Shown in pieces: positions 23,215-34,800 of a stretch of 64,000 nucleotides of DNA. The first letter of the stretch is position 1. The number at the start of each line of letters is the position of its first letter. Location: positions 174,608,882 through 174,672,881 of the forward strand of contig CM069433.1 of NCBI GenBank assembly GCA_035610365.1, written 5' to 3'. Position numbers and translations under genes: made by a program. The notes below the pieces were generated by a model. That model was not told the DNA's origin, ran no database searches, and saw only the letters and a program-made list of their open reading frames with translations. This DNA comes from Aquatica leii (taxonomy: Eukaryota; Arthropoda; Insecta; Coleoptera; Lampyridae).

Positions 23215-24643
23215 TTACTTGGTGCTTGCTTTCTTTTTATACCTTGAGGTACAGTTTTTTCGTTTCAAAAACCAGCAGTACTCCGCCAACATGCTTGCAT
23301 TCCACTTCCCTGAAAATCTCTTCTCCAGCTTAGCGATGTCTTGATGGAACCGTTCCCCGTGTTCATCCGAGGCTGCTCCTAAATTTTCAGGGAAAAAGTC
23401 CAGATGCGAGTGAAGGAAGTGAACTTTAAGAGACATGTTACATCCTATGTCCTTGTACGCTGAAAGCAGTTCCTCGACGTGAGCGACATAATCTTCACTT
23501 TTGTGGTTACCCAAGAAAATCTTACAAACGTTTTGAAATGCAAGCCAATCTCCTTTTTCTTGTCGATTTAGGTCAATCCAAGTTTGATGTGTAAAGGTGG
23601 TAAGGAAATATTTTCCTTCGGAAGCAAAGGATTGTGGGCGACATTTTTTGACCAGGAATAAGATTTTCTCGCAGAGGCTAGTCCCGTACGATGTAATGTT
23701 TATCTCGGGCTCGGCTATCCCATTCACAAAGGAAGCAGCAATATTTTGTGAATCCTGATTGCAGGCCCGTGAGTAGAGCAACAACTTTTAAGTCAGCGCA
23801 AAGTTTCCACTTATAATCATGATAACTAATTTTGTTAAGGATTCTGAAGATGTTTTCGTACGTTTCCTTTATATCAACAAAGTATGCAACTGGAACTGAT
23901 GGGAAGTCATTCTCATTTGCCAACAGGACAACTTTTAAGCTTGTTTTTGATGAGTCTATAAACAGTCCTTATTTGTCTGGGTCACATGGCATCTATAGCT
24001 CTGTCATCAATAAATTTACATTAGGGCAGAACACTAAACCTTTATCTTCTGAGAAAAGACATTTCAGGGTTGCTTGTCTGGTGCTGTAAGAAGATATTTT
24101 CACTCCCTTTTCTAAGAGTTTCCACTGTTAAAGTCGCAATCCTAGGAGCTGAGATTTAGTCTTGGGTAACTGCAAATCCCTGACAAGATCATTTAATTCC
24201 GATTGAGTGAGGAGGTGAGGTTGCCGAGAAACTAAATCTGCGGAATCGTTATGAGGAACAGGTCTTAGAGCTGACGGAATATTGGGATACTGAATTATAT
24301 GCTTACTTTTGCTCGAAAACCTGACGGTGGAAGTCATACAAAAGTAACAATCTGTAAGATGACAGCGAGGTTCACGCTAAACCATGGGCACAGCAAATGG
24401 CATTGATTTACGGGTACCTTTGAGCCATTTGGCCAAACTACTGTAACAAGTCGTACAGCAAACTGATGGAGCCCAAGTCTTGTCTTGGTCGCCAACTTGA
24501 CAATCAAAGTACAACGTATAAGCTGTTTTAACAAGCGGAGAAAGGGGTTTTCGTTGCGCTTTTAAAGTTAATTCCCCGCAGACATAACAAAAGCTATCGG
24601 GATCATTTTTACACTCGCATGGCATAATTAAACAGTAATTCAA
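23215..24643 (-). pseudogene. Uncharacterised arthropod repeat-associated ORF, broken
   Basis: From ATG 24643 the pieces read CYVCGELTLKAQRKPLSP with WAPSVCCTTCY (a two-pair Cys motif); SIKSTVRF-like and PHNDSADLVSRQPHLLTQSE; then LKVVALLTGLQSGFTKYC and CFLCEWDSRARDKHY; and finally SLKVHFLHSHLDFFPENLG, SDEHGERFHQDIAKLEKR and MLAEYCWFLKR. I recognise this as an uncharacterised family often found in many copies in arthropod genomes; its biochemical role is unknown to me. The copy has a TAG after HYIVRD, frameshifts, and a deletion after the IKLGL segment near 23595. Confidence 0.65.
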
Positions 24644-25139
24644 CGCCCGACATTAACCACAAATCACACTTAGTCACTTGACAAAATCCGGAGTGTAGTT
24701 TTACTGTTTTACACAAATGAACAAAAATGAACACAAATTCCAGCACGTTTAAAACGTCGACAAGTTAACTCTGCAACAGCTATAAATGTACTGATCGAAG
24801 CAGTTAAGCAAACAATGTAATATACTACTATAATGAGAAGAGTAATGCAAGTTCAAGCCTGTCGAAAATTCCTGTTCAAACCTGCATGTGGTATTGAGAT
24901 CGCCAGCGTCGTGCAGTGAATGTTCCTAACTGTTTATTGATATTTTTTTACTGTTCTTATATATTTGTATTTTATTGTTGTTTCTATATACATTTTATAG
25001 CAAAACTTTTGCCATATACTTTGGTATAAATTTTATTACCTGCTTTGGGACGTTTAACTGCTAAAAGTTAAAATTCTAAAAAAAAAATAAAAAAAATAAA
25101 ATAAAAATGATGTCCCTCCAAAATAGGTGGGTGATGGGT
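24644..25139. other. Spacer between repeat ORF and pogo remnant
   Basis: Contains A/T homopolymers near 25080-25105 and no ORF. It may include the 5' flank of the minus-strand uncharacterised ORF. Confidence 0.5.
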
Positions 25140-26390
25140 AAAAACGGAGCTCATTTCTGGATTCAGGAGGTCATTTTACATAAGAATCGTCAAGAATGAT
25201 ATGAGGGCCGATTTTCATGCAGACCAGTGTAATCGGAGATTTCGTTTTAACTTCCGTCAAACCATAACCACTTGTACTTGGTATTGGAGAGATACGTTGG
25301 GGAATTAGCGGAAAAGCTTCTTCATAGAACATCAGGATTAAAAGGCCAAATGTCTGTCGAAGAAAAACTCTTCTCTGCTTTTTGAATGGAAAAAACTCTA
25401 CTGTAGGCTCTGCCAAAAAGTTCGGCGATTTGAAATTGCGTTATCGTCTTCCCCGGATTAAAGGCTTGCCATTTATCAGCCTCTTGACTGTAAGCTGTTT
25501 TCAGCGATCCAAAATATCCTACATCCAGTGGTTGCATTTTATGGCTACTGTGGGAACGTAAGCTTATCAAATGTATTCCGTTTTCTCTGCAAAAATTTAC
25601 GGCTGAGAGGCTGATGTGCGAACTATGGTTATTAAGTAGAAGGAGAACAGGATTATCTACTGATGATTTAACAAACTCCTTAAAATGTTACAGCCACTTC
25701 AGAAAAAGATCGGTATTTATGAAACCACTGTCTGACACTAATAGTAGGGCATCCTTTGGTGCACCAAATAAAAGTTCTCTTTTCTCCCGTTTTTGGTGGT
25801 AAATTAAAGCCGGTGGTACATAAATCTCTAAAGCACTAAAGCAACAAATTGCTGTAACTAGTTGTCCTCTTTCCCCAGACACTATTTTTCTCACAGCTTT
25901 CTTCCTTTTAGTGGACACGGTTTTGGGGACTTTATTCGGAACAGTAAGCATACCAGTTTCGTCCATGTTGAAGACAGATTTTGATGTAAATTTGAACTTT
26001 TCGTAGCTTGCTTTTAGATTGTTATAAAATATAGAGACTTGAACTTTATTAAATCCACGTGCTCGTGCCGCACTCACCTTCTCTGGTTACCGTATTGAAA
26101 AATTGTGTCGTTTACAAAATAAACTAATCCATTTTTTACCAGCTAATTGTGTGGTTTTGTTAAATCTGTGATTTAGCTGGCAACTTTTGGCGTACTTAAA
26201 AGCTAAGCTCTGAAGCCCTTTGTACGTTAATCCATAGAATAATTGATCTAATTTGCGGACTTTTTCAGCTAGGTCAGCTTCCATTTTTGCAATAAATGTT
26301 ACTTTAAATCGACCCAATGATTCTGGGATGGTTCTTTCTTTTAAACGCTTCCTCAAAAGGGATTCATTTACACCGTACTTTGTCCAAATT
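25140..26390 (-). pseudogene. Pogo/Tigger-like DDE transposase, broken
   Basis: The minus-strand pieces follow the family order. First comes LLRKRLKERTIPESLG (psq helix-turn-helix end) and WISLFCKRHNFSIR (CENP-B-type HTH), from 26356 to 26087. From 26077 the catalytic core gives SVFNMDETGMLTVP (first Asp). The second catalytic site reads LLLLNNHSSH, so the Asp is replaced by Asn. After that come SHKMQPLDVGYFGSLK (third Asp), FGRAYSRVF, and FNPDVL in another frame. At least three frame changes exist. Loss of the second Asp alone would abolish transposition. Confidence 0.8.
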
Positions 26391-26467
26391 TTTCAACTTT
26401 TGATAATTCAGTTTTTGCTCATCCGAATTCTTTAAAATTTTCACAGGTTTGTTAGGCCTATTGCAGC

Positions 26468-26765
26468 TTTCAACCGAACACTAAACCGAGCACATCACTA
26501 ACCTCCTTCCACTGTAAACAAACAATCCGCATTCTTAGATTGCGCGCTACCTTAGGCGATCTTACCCTATGTTCTTTAAATATGGTAGCTACGTTGCGCC
26601 TCGTTTGTCCTATATAAGCCAGCCCACACGAATAGGGGATGTGGTAGACTCCTGTTTCCTCAAGTGGTGCTTTCGTTTCCTTCGGTTTTGAGAAATTATC
26701 GGCTAATTTAATTGCAGTAAAGTTCATTTTGACATTTTGCCCTCTAAGTATCCTGGCTATTTTAT
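26468..26765 (-). pseudogene. Penelope-like element: GIY-YIG endonuclease fragment
   Basis: The minus-strand frame reads KIARILRGQNVKMNF, then ETGVYHIPYSCGLAYIG and QTRRNVATIFKEHR. GVY and YIG at the usual spacing, followed by QTxR, identify the GIY-YIG nuclease of Penelope-like elements. The end, VCLQWKEVSDVLG, is not canonical and may be foreign sequence. Polymerase sequence is absent; its place is taken by a short tandem repeat derived from the KIARIL codons. Confidence 0.7.
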
Positions 26766-26871
26766 ATAATAAAATAGCCAGGATACTTATATAATGATAT
26801 AGCTAAGAAACTAAATATAATAAAATTGCCAGGATACTTATATAATAAAATAGCCAGGATACTTATATAAT
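26745..26871. repeat. Short palindrome and tandem copies of a Penelope-derived 27-mer
   Basis: TAAGTATCCTGGCTATTTTA (26745-26764) is the exact reverse complement of 26770-26789, with a 5-nt spacer. The unit AATAGCCAGGATACTTATAT is then repeated twice more, with one mismatch in the middle copy, up to 26871. The unit coincides with codons for KIARIL of the adjacent Penelope fragment, so a piece of coding sequence was amplified and inverted. Confidence 0.75.
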
Positions 26872-27059
26872 CGTATACCATATTTGTTAAAAAATCATGG
26901 CCGCAAAAACCTTAAAAATAATTAGCACTTTAAGCGTAGTAGTTTACTTATGACGTTAAGTATCGAAGCCAACACTAGTAATCTTAATGATGTAATGATT
27001 AAATAGCTAGATCGTTATAAATAAAAAATGTTTATCAAACTATAATTTGTTTTGTAATA

Positions 27060-27190
27060 TCTACTGTGTTTTCCCATTGCTTGGCAACTGTTTTCTAATT
27101 ATTGGCACTCCTTTCTTCTATTTATTGGCATCGAGAATTCAATTATTGGCATACTAAAATGCTAATGATTGGCATGTATAAATTTCTAGT
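27060..27190. repeat. Cluster of TTGGCA motifs, probable transposon subterminal repeats
   Basis: TTGGCA occurs at about 27081, 27100, 27127, 27146 and 27170, mostly as ATTATTGGCA or TTATTGGCAT. Short motifs repeated near a transposon end often bind the transposase. The minus-strand zinc-finger tail of a pogo-like ORF lies just to the right (27380-28340), which would make this its 3' end. Confidence 0.45.
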
Positions 27191-27379
27191 TAATTAAAGA
27201 ACTGATAAAAAGTGCGATAACAACTTATAATTTATTATTCATTTGTTTTAAATGAAAATATAAAAGTATAAAACAATTTTATAAGTATTATAAACTGTAT
27301 TTTTAAACAAACCAGAACAATTAACATACAAGAAGCTTTATTTTTAAAATGAGTAAAAGCTCAAGTCTTGACGATTAGC

Positions 27380-28340
27380 TTAAGTACCAAAATAAACAAA
27401 TATTTTACCGTATATATCATTCTGCGTGTGGAATTTTTTAAAGCAAACCTTACACATGAATTTTTCTTTATAAAGGTTGTAGTTTCTTAAGCATCTAGCA
27501 TGATATTTTCTTGATTAATTTTTCTGACACTGTATACCAACATTTATCATGTAGATATTAATACCACACGTGAAACACAAACCTCTACAAACTACTATAT
27601 TATTGTTTTTCAGCAGTAGATTTGGTGGTTTATTTTCTTTGACTTGAAAAAAATCACCGATTTCGTCATGCAACAAATTTTTGACACGCGGTTTTGGTAG
27701 AAGAGTACTTTTCTTGATTTCTGACGTTTCAAATTTGAAATGTTCTGTATATTGCTTTGCCTTTTATTATTAAATAATGGTTCTGTTGGTACAGATTGTT
27801 TCTTTTTTATACTCTTGTTTTTTTGCTCTAATAGTTTCAGGAACCTTTCTTGTTTGTTTTCTTTTTTTTCTATTTTTGTTCTTTTGCCTTTTCCTTGTCT
27901 TGAATGATTTTTTTATACGTCGAAGAAATAGTACAAACCGGTACTCTTTCTGACTGTCTCTTGCTCGGTTTTTGCGGTATTATTGGATGAACCAATAGCA
28001 ATTGAGTTGACTTCTAGTTTTCTTTGGCTATGTTGGTGTCTAGTCGCTCTTCTGAGGTTATGATCGTTAGGATGTAGATAAAAGTTTTCAAGAGGGCTGT
28101 TGCTTTGATCAGAATTGTCATCGACATTTTTGATTGAAAATTGGTTGGTTACTTTGGTTTTTGTTTCTCAAAAGCAAGTTTTCTTGAATGAGAATCTATG
28201 GTTTCTTCTGCTTTATAAAAATCCATTTGTTTTTCAGATAGTGTATTTTTGTTGTCAGTTAGTTTAGAATAAATTAACTGTAAAATATAAAAATTTTCAG
28301 AATTTTTCTTTGCACAACTAGACATTATGCCTCTAACTTT
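27380..28340 (-). pseudogene. C-terminal tail of a pogo-like ORF with PHD-like finger
   Basis: The minus-strand reading is Lys-rich and low in complexity (about 27700-28300), then has one frame with CRGLCFTCG, GIQCQK, one TAA, RKYHARCLRNYN and KFMCKVCFKKFH (about 27590-27420). The Cys and His spacing matches a PHD-type finger. No catalytic core is present. By analogy with 22918-23160 this is likely another transposase tail; the first half of the segment cannot be assigned. Confidence 0.4.
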
Positions 28341-28424
28341 CGTGCGCCTACAATCTGGTTAAACTGTTGAAATAATATATTTTTATATTTATTTGGGGTA
28401 TTTATCACACTATTATTGCGAATA

Positions 28425-30000
28425 TTACGTTTCGCAAGACATTTCAGCTTGCATCTTCAGAGTGGTAAATGTCACTGAAGGAAAACGTGTAAATGACAAT
28501 ATTTATATCATTAGCGATAAGCGTAATTAACTCGAAACAAATTTACTCTCGGAAGATTGCTACATACGTCTACAGAAAACCTCTTTAAATCCCTTATGCA
28601 TGAAAGTAAACTCCGCCATCAAAACTCCACTACTATAGATATTAACAAGAAACAAGGTTTGATTGTCAAAAATCCAGTTATGCTACGAATCTACTATCTT
28701 CCCAAGATACACAAAGGAGTCTCCCTTCGACCGATAGTGAGCGTCATCAATTCACCAACCCAATCGTTAGCACGTTATCTAGCTGCAAAGTTCTTGCTGT
28801 TGACAAGAAATACAAAAACTCACATTAAAGATTCTACAGACTTTGTAGAGAAAATTATAAACTTGCGTATAAGAAAAGAAGAAATCCTAGTTAGTTTTGA
28901 TCTGATATCTATTTTTACTAAAGTGCCGGTAGACGAAGTGTTTTTTTTTGCTCTAGAAGAGAATTACTCTGTCTTAAACACATTTGTTTCAGTTATAACG
29001 ACAACTTAATTAAACTAGTACAAGATTCGGCCATGGGTTCGCCGCTCTCTCCAGTTATAGCTAATATTTACATGTAGTATTTTGAAACTAAAATTATGGA
29101 AAATGTTAATTTAAAACCAAAAATTTGGTTCAGATATGTTCATGATACGTTTGTTGTATGGCTTCATGGTAAAGATAAATTAAAATAGTTCTTTCAACAT
29201 ATAAACTCTGCACGTAATAGCATTACATTTACTATGGAGTTAGAACATAACAGCAGTCTAGCCTTTTTTGATGTACTGGTGATAAGGAAAAGTAACGGAA
29301 AATTGGGGCATTCCGTTTATGAAAAGAAAACGCAAACTAATAGATACTTAAACGTCAAATCTCAGCACCATCAAGTACAGAAAAATACTGTTTTACATAC
29401 TTAAGCTAAAAGAGCTATACGTCTGTCAGATAATGAAAATCTACAAAAAGAAAAGGAAACACTGATAAAGTCCCTACTACATATATTAGATACGGGTTCC
29501 AAAAGATCCAAAACGCAAGGGAAAGAGCAATAAATCCAGAAATCAAAGAAGTCTTATCACCTCCTACTATCACCGCTTATTTATCATGCTTTATGTGTTC
29601 GACAGACAAAATAAGCAGGGTGCTAAAGAAACATAGTATCAAAACTGTTTTTACGAATAAGGATATCCTGAACACTTGGTTTACATCTGCTAAAGACAAA
29701 CAAGGGGTTGGAGTTCACAAAATTCTATGTTCCTGTGATTAAGTTATATAGGACAGACGGGACGCTCTATTGAAGTTACACGCATATGGCTGACTGCAAG
29801 CACCGCAGAGTTACAAAATGAGCAGTGGCAGAACACGTGTGGAATCAAGGACACACGCTAAACTTTTACCAAACTAAAGTGTTGGCTAGAACTTCTTTCT
29901 ACTTTCCCAGTAAGTCCGAATCAAAAAAATAGGATAGCAAAGTTTTTACCATACTGTAAAAACGAAACAAGTTATAATATAAAAATAATGAAGTCAGACA
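28425..30000 (+). mobile_element. Penelope-like element, broken, with upstream tail motif
   Basis: On the minus strand CTGAAGAT (28453-28460), a 5-bp stem GCAAG/CTTGC and GAAACG (28428-28433) form the Penelope tail motif. The ORF pieces run on the plus strand: ATG 28557 onward with IYYLPKIHKGVSLRPIVS, SFDLISIFTKVPVDE (motif A; Asp present), AMGSPLSPVIANIYM (motif B), and WFRYVHDTFVVWLHG, where the catalytic YVDD reads YVHD. A GIY-YIG remnant follows near 29705-29790 (GVGVHKILCSCD and, in another frame, YIGQTG) and AVAEHVWNQGHTLNFYQ near 29828. The tail is inverted relative to the ORF. Numerous stops make it a pseudogene. Confidence 0.8.
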
Positions 30001-30074
30001 ACGGTGCAAAATTTATAAATAAATGAATGAAAGAGACCATAAAAAATTATCGTACTTAAGACATTGAAAAAAAC

Positions 30075-30265
30075 GTATTATAAGATTGTCATGATTCTGT
30101 TACGTCAGGACATTTTGAGTTGTTTAAAACGTGGAAGCGTGTAATGGCTCAATTTTATTGGCCTAAAATGAAAGCTGATGTTCTGCGATACATTAAAATG
30201 TGTAAAACTTGTGGTTTCCAAAAATCACCCAACACTGCACTTAACGGGCAAGGAACACAGAAAAA
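30075..30265 (+). pseudogene. Ty3/gypsy integrase, zinc-binding (H2C2) fragment
   Basis: The frame reads DSVTSGHFELFKTWKRVM, then FYWPKMKADVLRYIKMC and CKTCGFQKSPN. This is the HHCC zinc finger of a gypsy-type integrase. The HDS-like start is blurred by an indel. The frame leaves the integrase after NGQG near 30255, and the next part of the same integrase appears about 1.3 kb downstream at 31565. Confidence 0.8.
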
Positions 30266-31564
30266 AAAGTTATCTCGAATTGAAGACTTATATTCTCTTA
30301 AATATTTTTACTAGATTTAATTAAAGCTGATCTCAAATTAAGAGAATTATATTATATTAAGATTTTTCAGTTTGTTAATACAAGAAACTTATTTTTTAGG
30401 AATAGTTCTTGTTTTAAAGAAATGTCACAGAAACAATGCAACTGCGTTCTAAAAACAAAGAAAGCGATGCACTTCAATGTATAAAACTCTGTTACAAAAA
30501 TTAAAGCCATAGAAACATTGATGTTCTAAAATGGAGAAATTAATTATTTTATTTTGAGAATTGTACTTTTAAATAATGCTTAGCATGCAGCTACGTGACC
30601 GCGTTATCATCATTACCTCGAATTGAATGTGTGTATGCATCGTGTGAAAAAGATTAATCTAATTTTAGCATTTTTACATTAAGATTATTATGATTCGTAT
30701 TTGCGTACTGTGCATTGTGCAAATTGTGCGGTGTATTTAGAACGTTTGGACCTGTGGTTTGTTTGGACACAAAGGATTGTATAAAAATTGGGGACCCTTA
30801 AAAGAAATTATCCAGAACTACTACAGGTATCTATTGGAATCACTTCTTTTTTTTATTAGTCTAAATTTTGATGGTGCAATGTTTGACTGTCAATTTTTTA
30901 ATTTAAATTTAAATTTTGTATTTTATTTATACAGAATAATTATCCTTGTGTGTCGGCGTTATGCAATCCTGGACCTACTGGTACTGCGGTTTCAAAAGAC
31001 GCATAGAAATTGGTACACCAGCCGAGTTCAACTCACTAAATGCAGATGATAAAAATCTTTACTGATACTTCTCCAAAAAGAAAAATGCAGTTATTTTTGT
31101 TAAATTCATATATTTTGTATAACAACGCTCATAAATATATATTGTATGTGTCTAATTAAAATGTAAATAGAAGTTTTTTATTTCTATTCTTCTTTCAAAT
31201 AAACATTAAGTTTTAAATCAAATTACAGTGAAGATTAAATTAACAAACTCATGTACACAAACTAAATAAATATGTCCTTAGTTATAAACCAGATGAATTT
31301 GATTTAAACATTCAGATACTCAATGAATTGTATATGGTAGATCAAATTAAATACCATATATATTAAAACAAGAGAACGAGAACGATCATTGCTAGCGTTG
31401 AAATGAGAATATCAAACTATCTTGTTTTGAAACTCAAATTATTTTATTGTTAGTAAATATCTTCAAAGAAACGCTTTATTTGTTTTAAAAAAATATGTCT
31501 TAGAATTATATGAAAGTCACTATTTACTCAAAATAAAGTAATTTACCTTAACTTGAAAATTTTT
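30266..31564. mobile_element. Unidentified 1.3-kb insertion inside the gypsy integrase
   Basis: It splits the integrase between KSPNTALNGQG and KKVEFPFQ, which are nearly adjacent in intact relatives. The insert is AT-rich. Its longest frame (30759-31049) ends with RIEIGTPAEFNSLNADDK in a second frame, which I cannot assign. The flanks GAAAAAAAAGT and GAAAAGAAAGT are similar but too A-rich to prove a target-site duplication. Confidence 0.45.
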
Positions 31565-32390
31565 TTTTGTGTGAAAAGAAAGTGGAGTTTCCATTTCAGA
31601 TCGGTTTGACGGATCTTATAGGATCCTTACCCAGGTCAAAATCTGGTAATTGTTGGCTGCTTGTTTTAACAGACTGGTTTAGCAAATTTGTTTTTTTGAA
31701 ACCTATGAGGAAAGCGAGTGCCACAGAAATTTGTAAATTTTTGGAAAATGATGTGTTTTTGGTGTTTGAAGTCTCTTAGATCATTATGGTAGACTTTGTG
31801 ACTTATTTATTTCAAACTTATCATATACAGAAATTCTGGTATAATTCACTTTACAATCCGCAAGTAAACTGTACTGAACGGACAGAGTGGTACTAACGGC
31901 CATTCATGGGATCTCAATGTGTTCAAGATTAGATACGCAAATAGTTCAGCAGTACATGAGGTAACAAGAATAACCCCAAGTCATTTAGTTTTTGGAAGAG
32001 GACTACCTGTCGTAGGATATTTCTACGGAAAACTTGGTGATGAAGTTTTAGAGATGACCTCTAATGATCGTGCAAAATATGAAGAAACATTTTCAGAGCT
32101 TAAGGAATTTGAAGATATTCGAATAAAACTTAAAAACGCCTATGAAAGAAATGTACGGCAATGCAACCTAGGGAAAACTAACTTACGTTATCAAGTGAGA
32201 GATTTAGTATGGAAGAAACATTTTGAATTATCATCCGTAGCAAATACATTGGCAGAAAACCTTGCACCAAAGTACATATTGTGTACAGTACGAAAAGTAC
32301 CTTCCCCCTTGTGTTACGAATTAGAAGACGAAGATAATAAAGACGTAGGAACGTAGCATGTAAAAGATCTAAAACCTTATTTTGGAGAAG
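31565..32390 (+). pseudogene. Ty3/gypsy integrase catalytic core and C-terminus
   Basis: Frame 31567-31779 has IGLTDLIGSLPRSKSGNCW (first Asp), TDWFSKFVFLKPMRKA and LENDVF. After breaks come YNPQVNCTERTEW (the P-x2-N-CTER region with the catalytic Glu) and, in 31919-32356, ITPSHLVFGRGLP and LRYQVRDLVWKKHFELSS. The frame then runs PKYILCTVRKVPSPLCY and ends at a TAG after DVGT, with HVKDLKPYFGE after it. The second Asp region (MVDNG) reads MVDFV, so the active site is damaged as well. Confidence 0.8.
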
Positions 32391-32528
32391 CGAATCTAAA
32401 TGAATAATAGATTGATGAATGATGTTGAATGTTGCAATGAATTGATGCATATGCGTCTCTAATATTTTTATATTGGTTCCAACACTTGATACTAGAAAAA
32501 TAGAACATGCTCATGTTATTTTTCGTCT

Positions 32529-32760
32529 GGGGAAGGGGATAGTGTAACTATTTAATTTTCTTACATTTCCTCGTAAATACTTTAAAGTAACATTTAAATG
32601 CACTTTGGATTTTATTAAAGACCTTGATTGATACGGCACCGGCACGAAAACGAGGATTGCAGCGTTCAAAGTCGAAAGAAAAAGGCGTTTTTGTCTTAAG
32701 AGTTCGGCCTCAAGTTTGAGGTAACTAACGTAAATTTACGGAGATATCGTAATTAAGTTT
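32529..32760 (+). repeat. Polypurine tract and start of a probable gypsy 3' LTR
   Basis: GGGGAAGGGG at 32529-32538 lies about 150 bp after the integrase stop, directly before ATAGTGTAACTA. This is the expected order for polypurine tract then 3' LTR (TGTAAC start). The 3' boundary of the LTR is not identified and no matching 5' LTR is visible. Confidence 0.5.
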
Positions 32761-34800
32761 AGTTTAATTTTTTTTTTTAATTTAATTTTTAGTACTGGAC
32801 TATGTGTTCTTTTAAATTTAACTAAAATTAAATGCTGGTGCTTAACTTTAAAACTTGTCAAAAATAAAAGTAATTACAACGTTCCTGTTTGCGCTGTAAT
32901 AAAAAAATTAAGACAACGAACTATAATTTTTCTACGTCTATCAAATATTTGTGAAGAAATTCTCAAAACTACTGTTCTAGTACAGTTTTTGGAAACAAAA
33001 GCTACAATAAGTTTCCGTATTTGTGATGTAATAAGAAGCCGACTACCATCAACGAGCAGTCACGGCGGTTCCTTTTTTTGGATTACGATTTTATTTCAAG
33101 TTGGGGCAAATCAATTAAGATAAGTGCAAAAATTGTAAATTTATTTTATTTTGGTTAAAGCTCGTCGTAGTCATTATCTATATATCCATGTTGATTTCTT
33201 GTAAATAGATAATAAGGTGTTATTGAAATTCAAATAATAGAACATATAAAAATTTTAGACGCCCTTATATATTTTTATTGAAGTTTTTTTTGTTATACAT
33301 TAAAGACATTATATATATATTTTATTTTATAAACTACTGTAAATACTAAATTCTTCTTATTTATTTTGACTAACGGCCCGGTCGCCGTTAACAAATGAAG
33401 GCCTGTGCAAAGCGACAGTTAGTATCGATTATACAAAAAAAAAAAACAATTTTGAGACGTAGCTTTTAAAGGTACAAAAAGAAAACAAAAATACTTACAA
33501 TCTTAGAAGATGTCAATGGGTCATTCCATTTCAAATCGTCTAATTGGCAAATCCGACCCATTTTAGATTTTTGTGTAATTTTGAGAAACTCTTCCCTAGG
33601 GTCCCAAAGAACAAAATTTGCAGGAGTTTGATTTTTACAAGCGCTTGTTTTTGCTCATTTAAATAAAAACTTCCCAAAATCGACATTTTTAATCAACTTT
33701 TGCTTTAAAATTGTGTAACAAGAAAACAATCTACTACAAGTAAATTTAAAACAATAAGAACAATTAGGATTTTTGTTTTTTTGTATAGGGGAGTTACACC
33801 TAAAAAGACTACTACCAATTTCAAAAATTTTATTAAATAAAATATTAACTTCTTAAATGAACGACAACTTCGATATAATTCCACTGTAAATATTTAAACA
33901 AAACGTGGAAATTTAAGTATAACAATAGCAAACAAGAACATTTAAATTATAGTAATGTCACTAGTGTTGAAGACGATCAGAGATAAAAGTTTATTTACCT
34001 TTTCTATCCTTCTAATCTGTCAATGTACATTGATTTTGTTAGGAAAAGCTTCCAAACGGTATGACATTTATATTATAAAATTTCAAATCTTCAACGTTTA
34101 GTTTACAAGAGATAATTTACAAGAGATACATTTTTTTTACATAAACGAACAAAAGAAATGAATATTGGCAATTAATACGTATTTTACTAATTCAATATAT
34201 TTATCAACACAAAACGAAAGAAATGGAAATTTACGATGTTTTTTTCGTATTTTCTAATTATCTACTTAGTTATACGACACAGTTTTGCGACTGTTTTATG
34301 GACACAAAATGACACAAACGAACTGTACATCTGACCTTAATTCCGACTTCCAATCAACAATTTTTAAGATTTGAGACAGAGTGACTAAACTGTTTCCTCC
34401 ATCTACCCACATTTACCAATGAAACCAATTCCAATTTGATCCTTCAAATTAACCATTGAATGAGATCCCAATTAGAGCTATAATTTTAATAATTTTTAAT
34501 AATTATCAATTTAAAACAAGTAAAACCTACCCGTCGAATTAAAACTGCTTTTACCAAAACCCAACGAGGTTTGTTAAACGTTTTTACGGAACAAAAAAAA
34601 AAGGAAAATACGGGAAATGCCGTATCGATAAACATTATTGACAAGTGACGTTTCTATGCCAACTCACCTTACAAAATTACGAAACGAAATAGCTAACTAT
34701 TGTTTTAATATGAATAAAATTATTTAACTTTCTAGTATAACTAAATTGGCTAATTACAAATATTTTTACAAACGGTCTTGAGAGCGACTAAACAGTACAC
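32761..34800. other. Gene-poor AT-rich stretch
   Basis: No ORF of note. It includes the inverted-repeat copy at 33505-33570 and, at its right end (34560-34800), probably the 3' LTR of the minus-strand gypsy. Confidence 0.5.
33505..33570 (+). repeat. Left copy of a repeat also found inverted at 39560-39625
   Basis: TGGGTCATTCCAT, an interior CGTCT and CCGACCCATTTTAGATT are matched in reverse complement at 39560-39625 as AATCTAAAATGAGTCGG and ATGGAATGACTCA. The two copies face each other and bracket the minus-strand gypsy element. They could be terminal inverted repeats of a DNA transposon or two independent insertions of the same short repeat. Confidence 0.6.
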
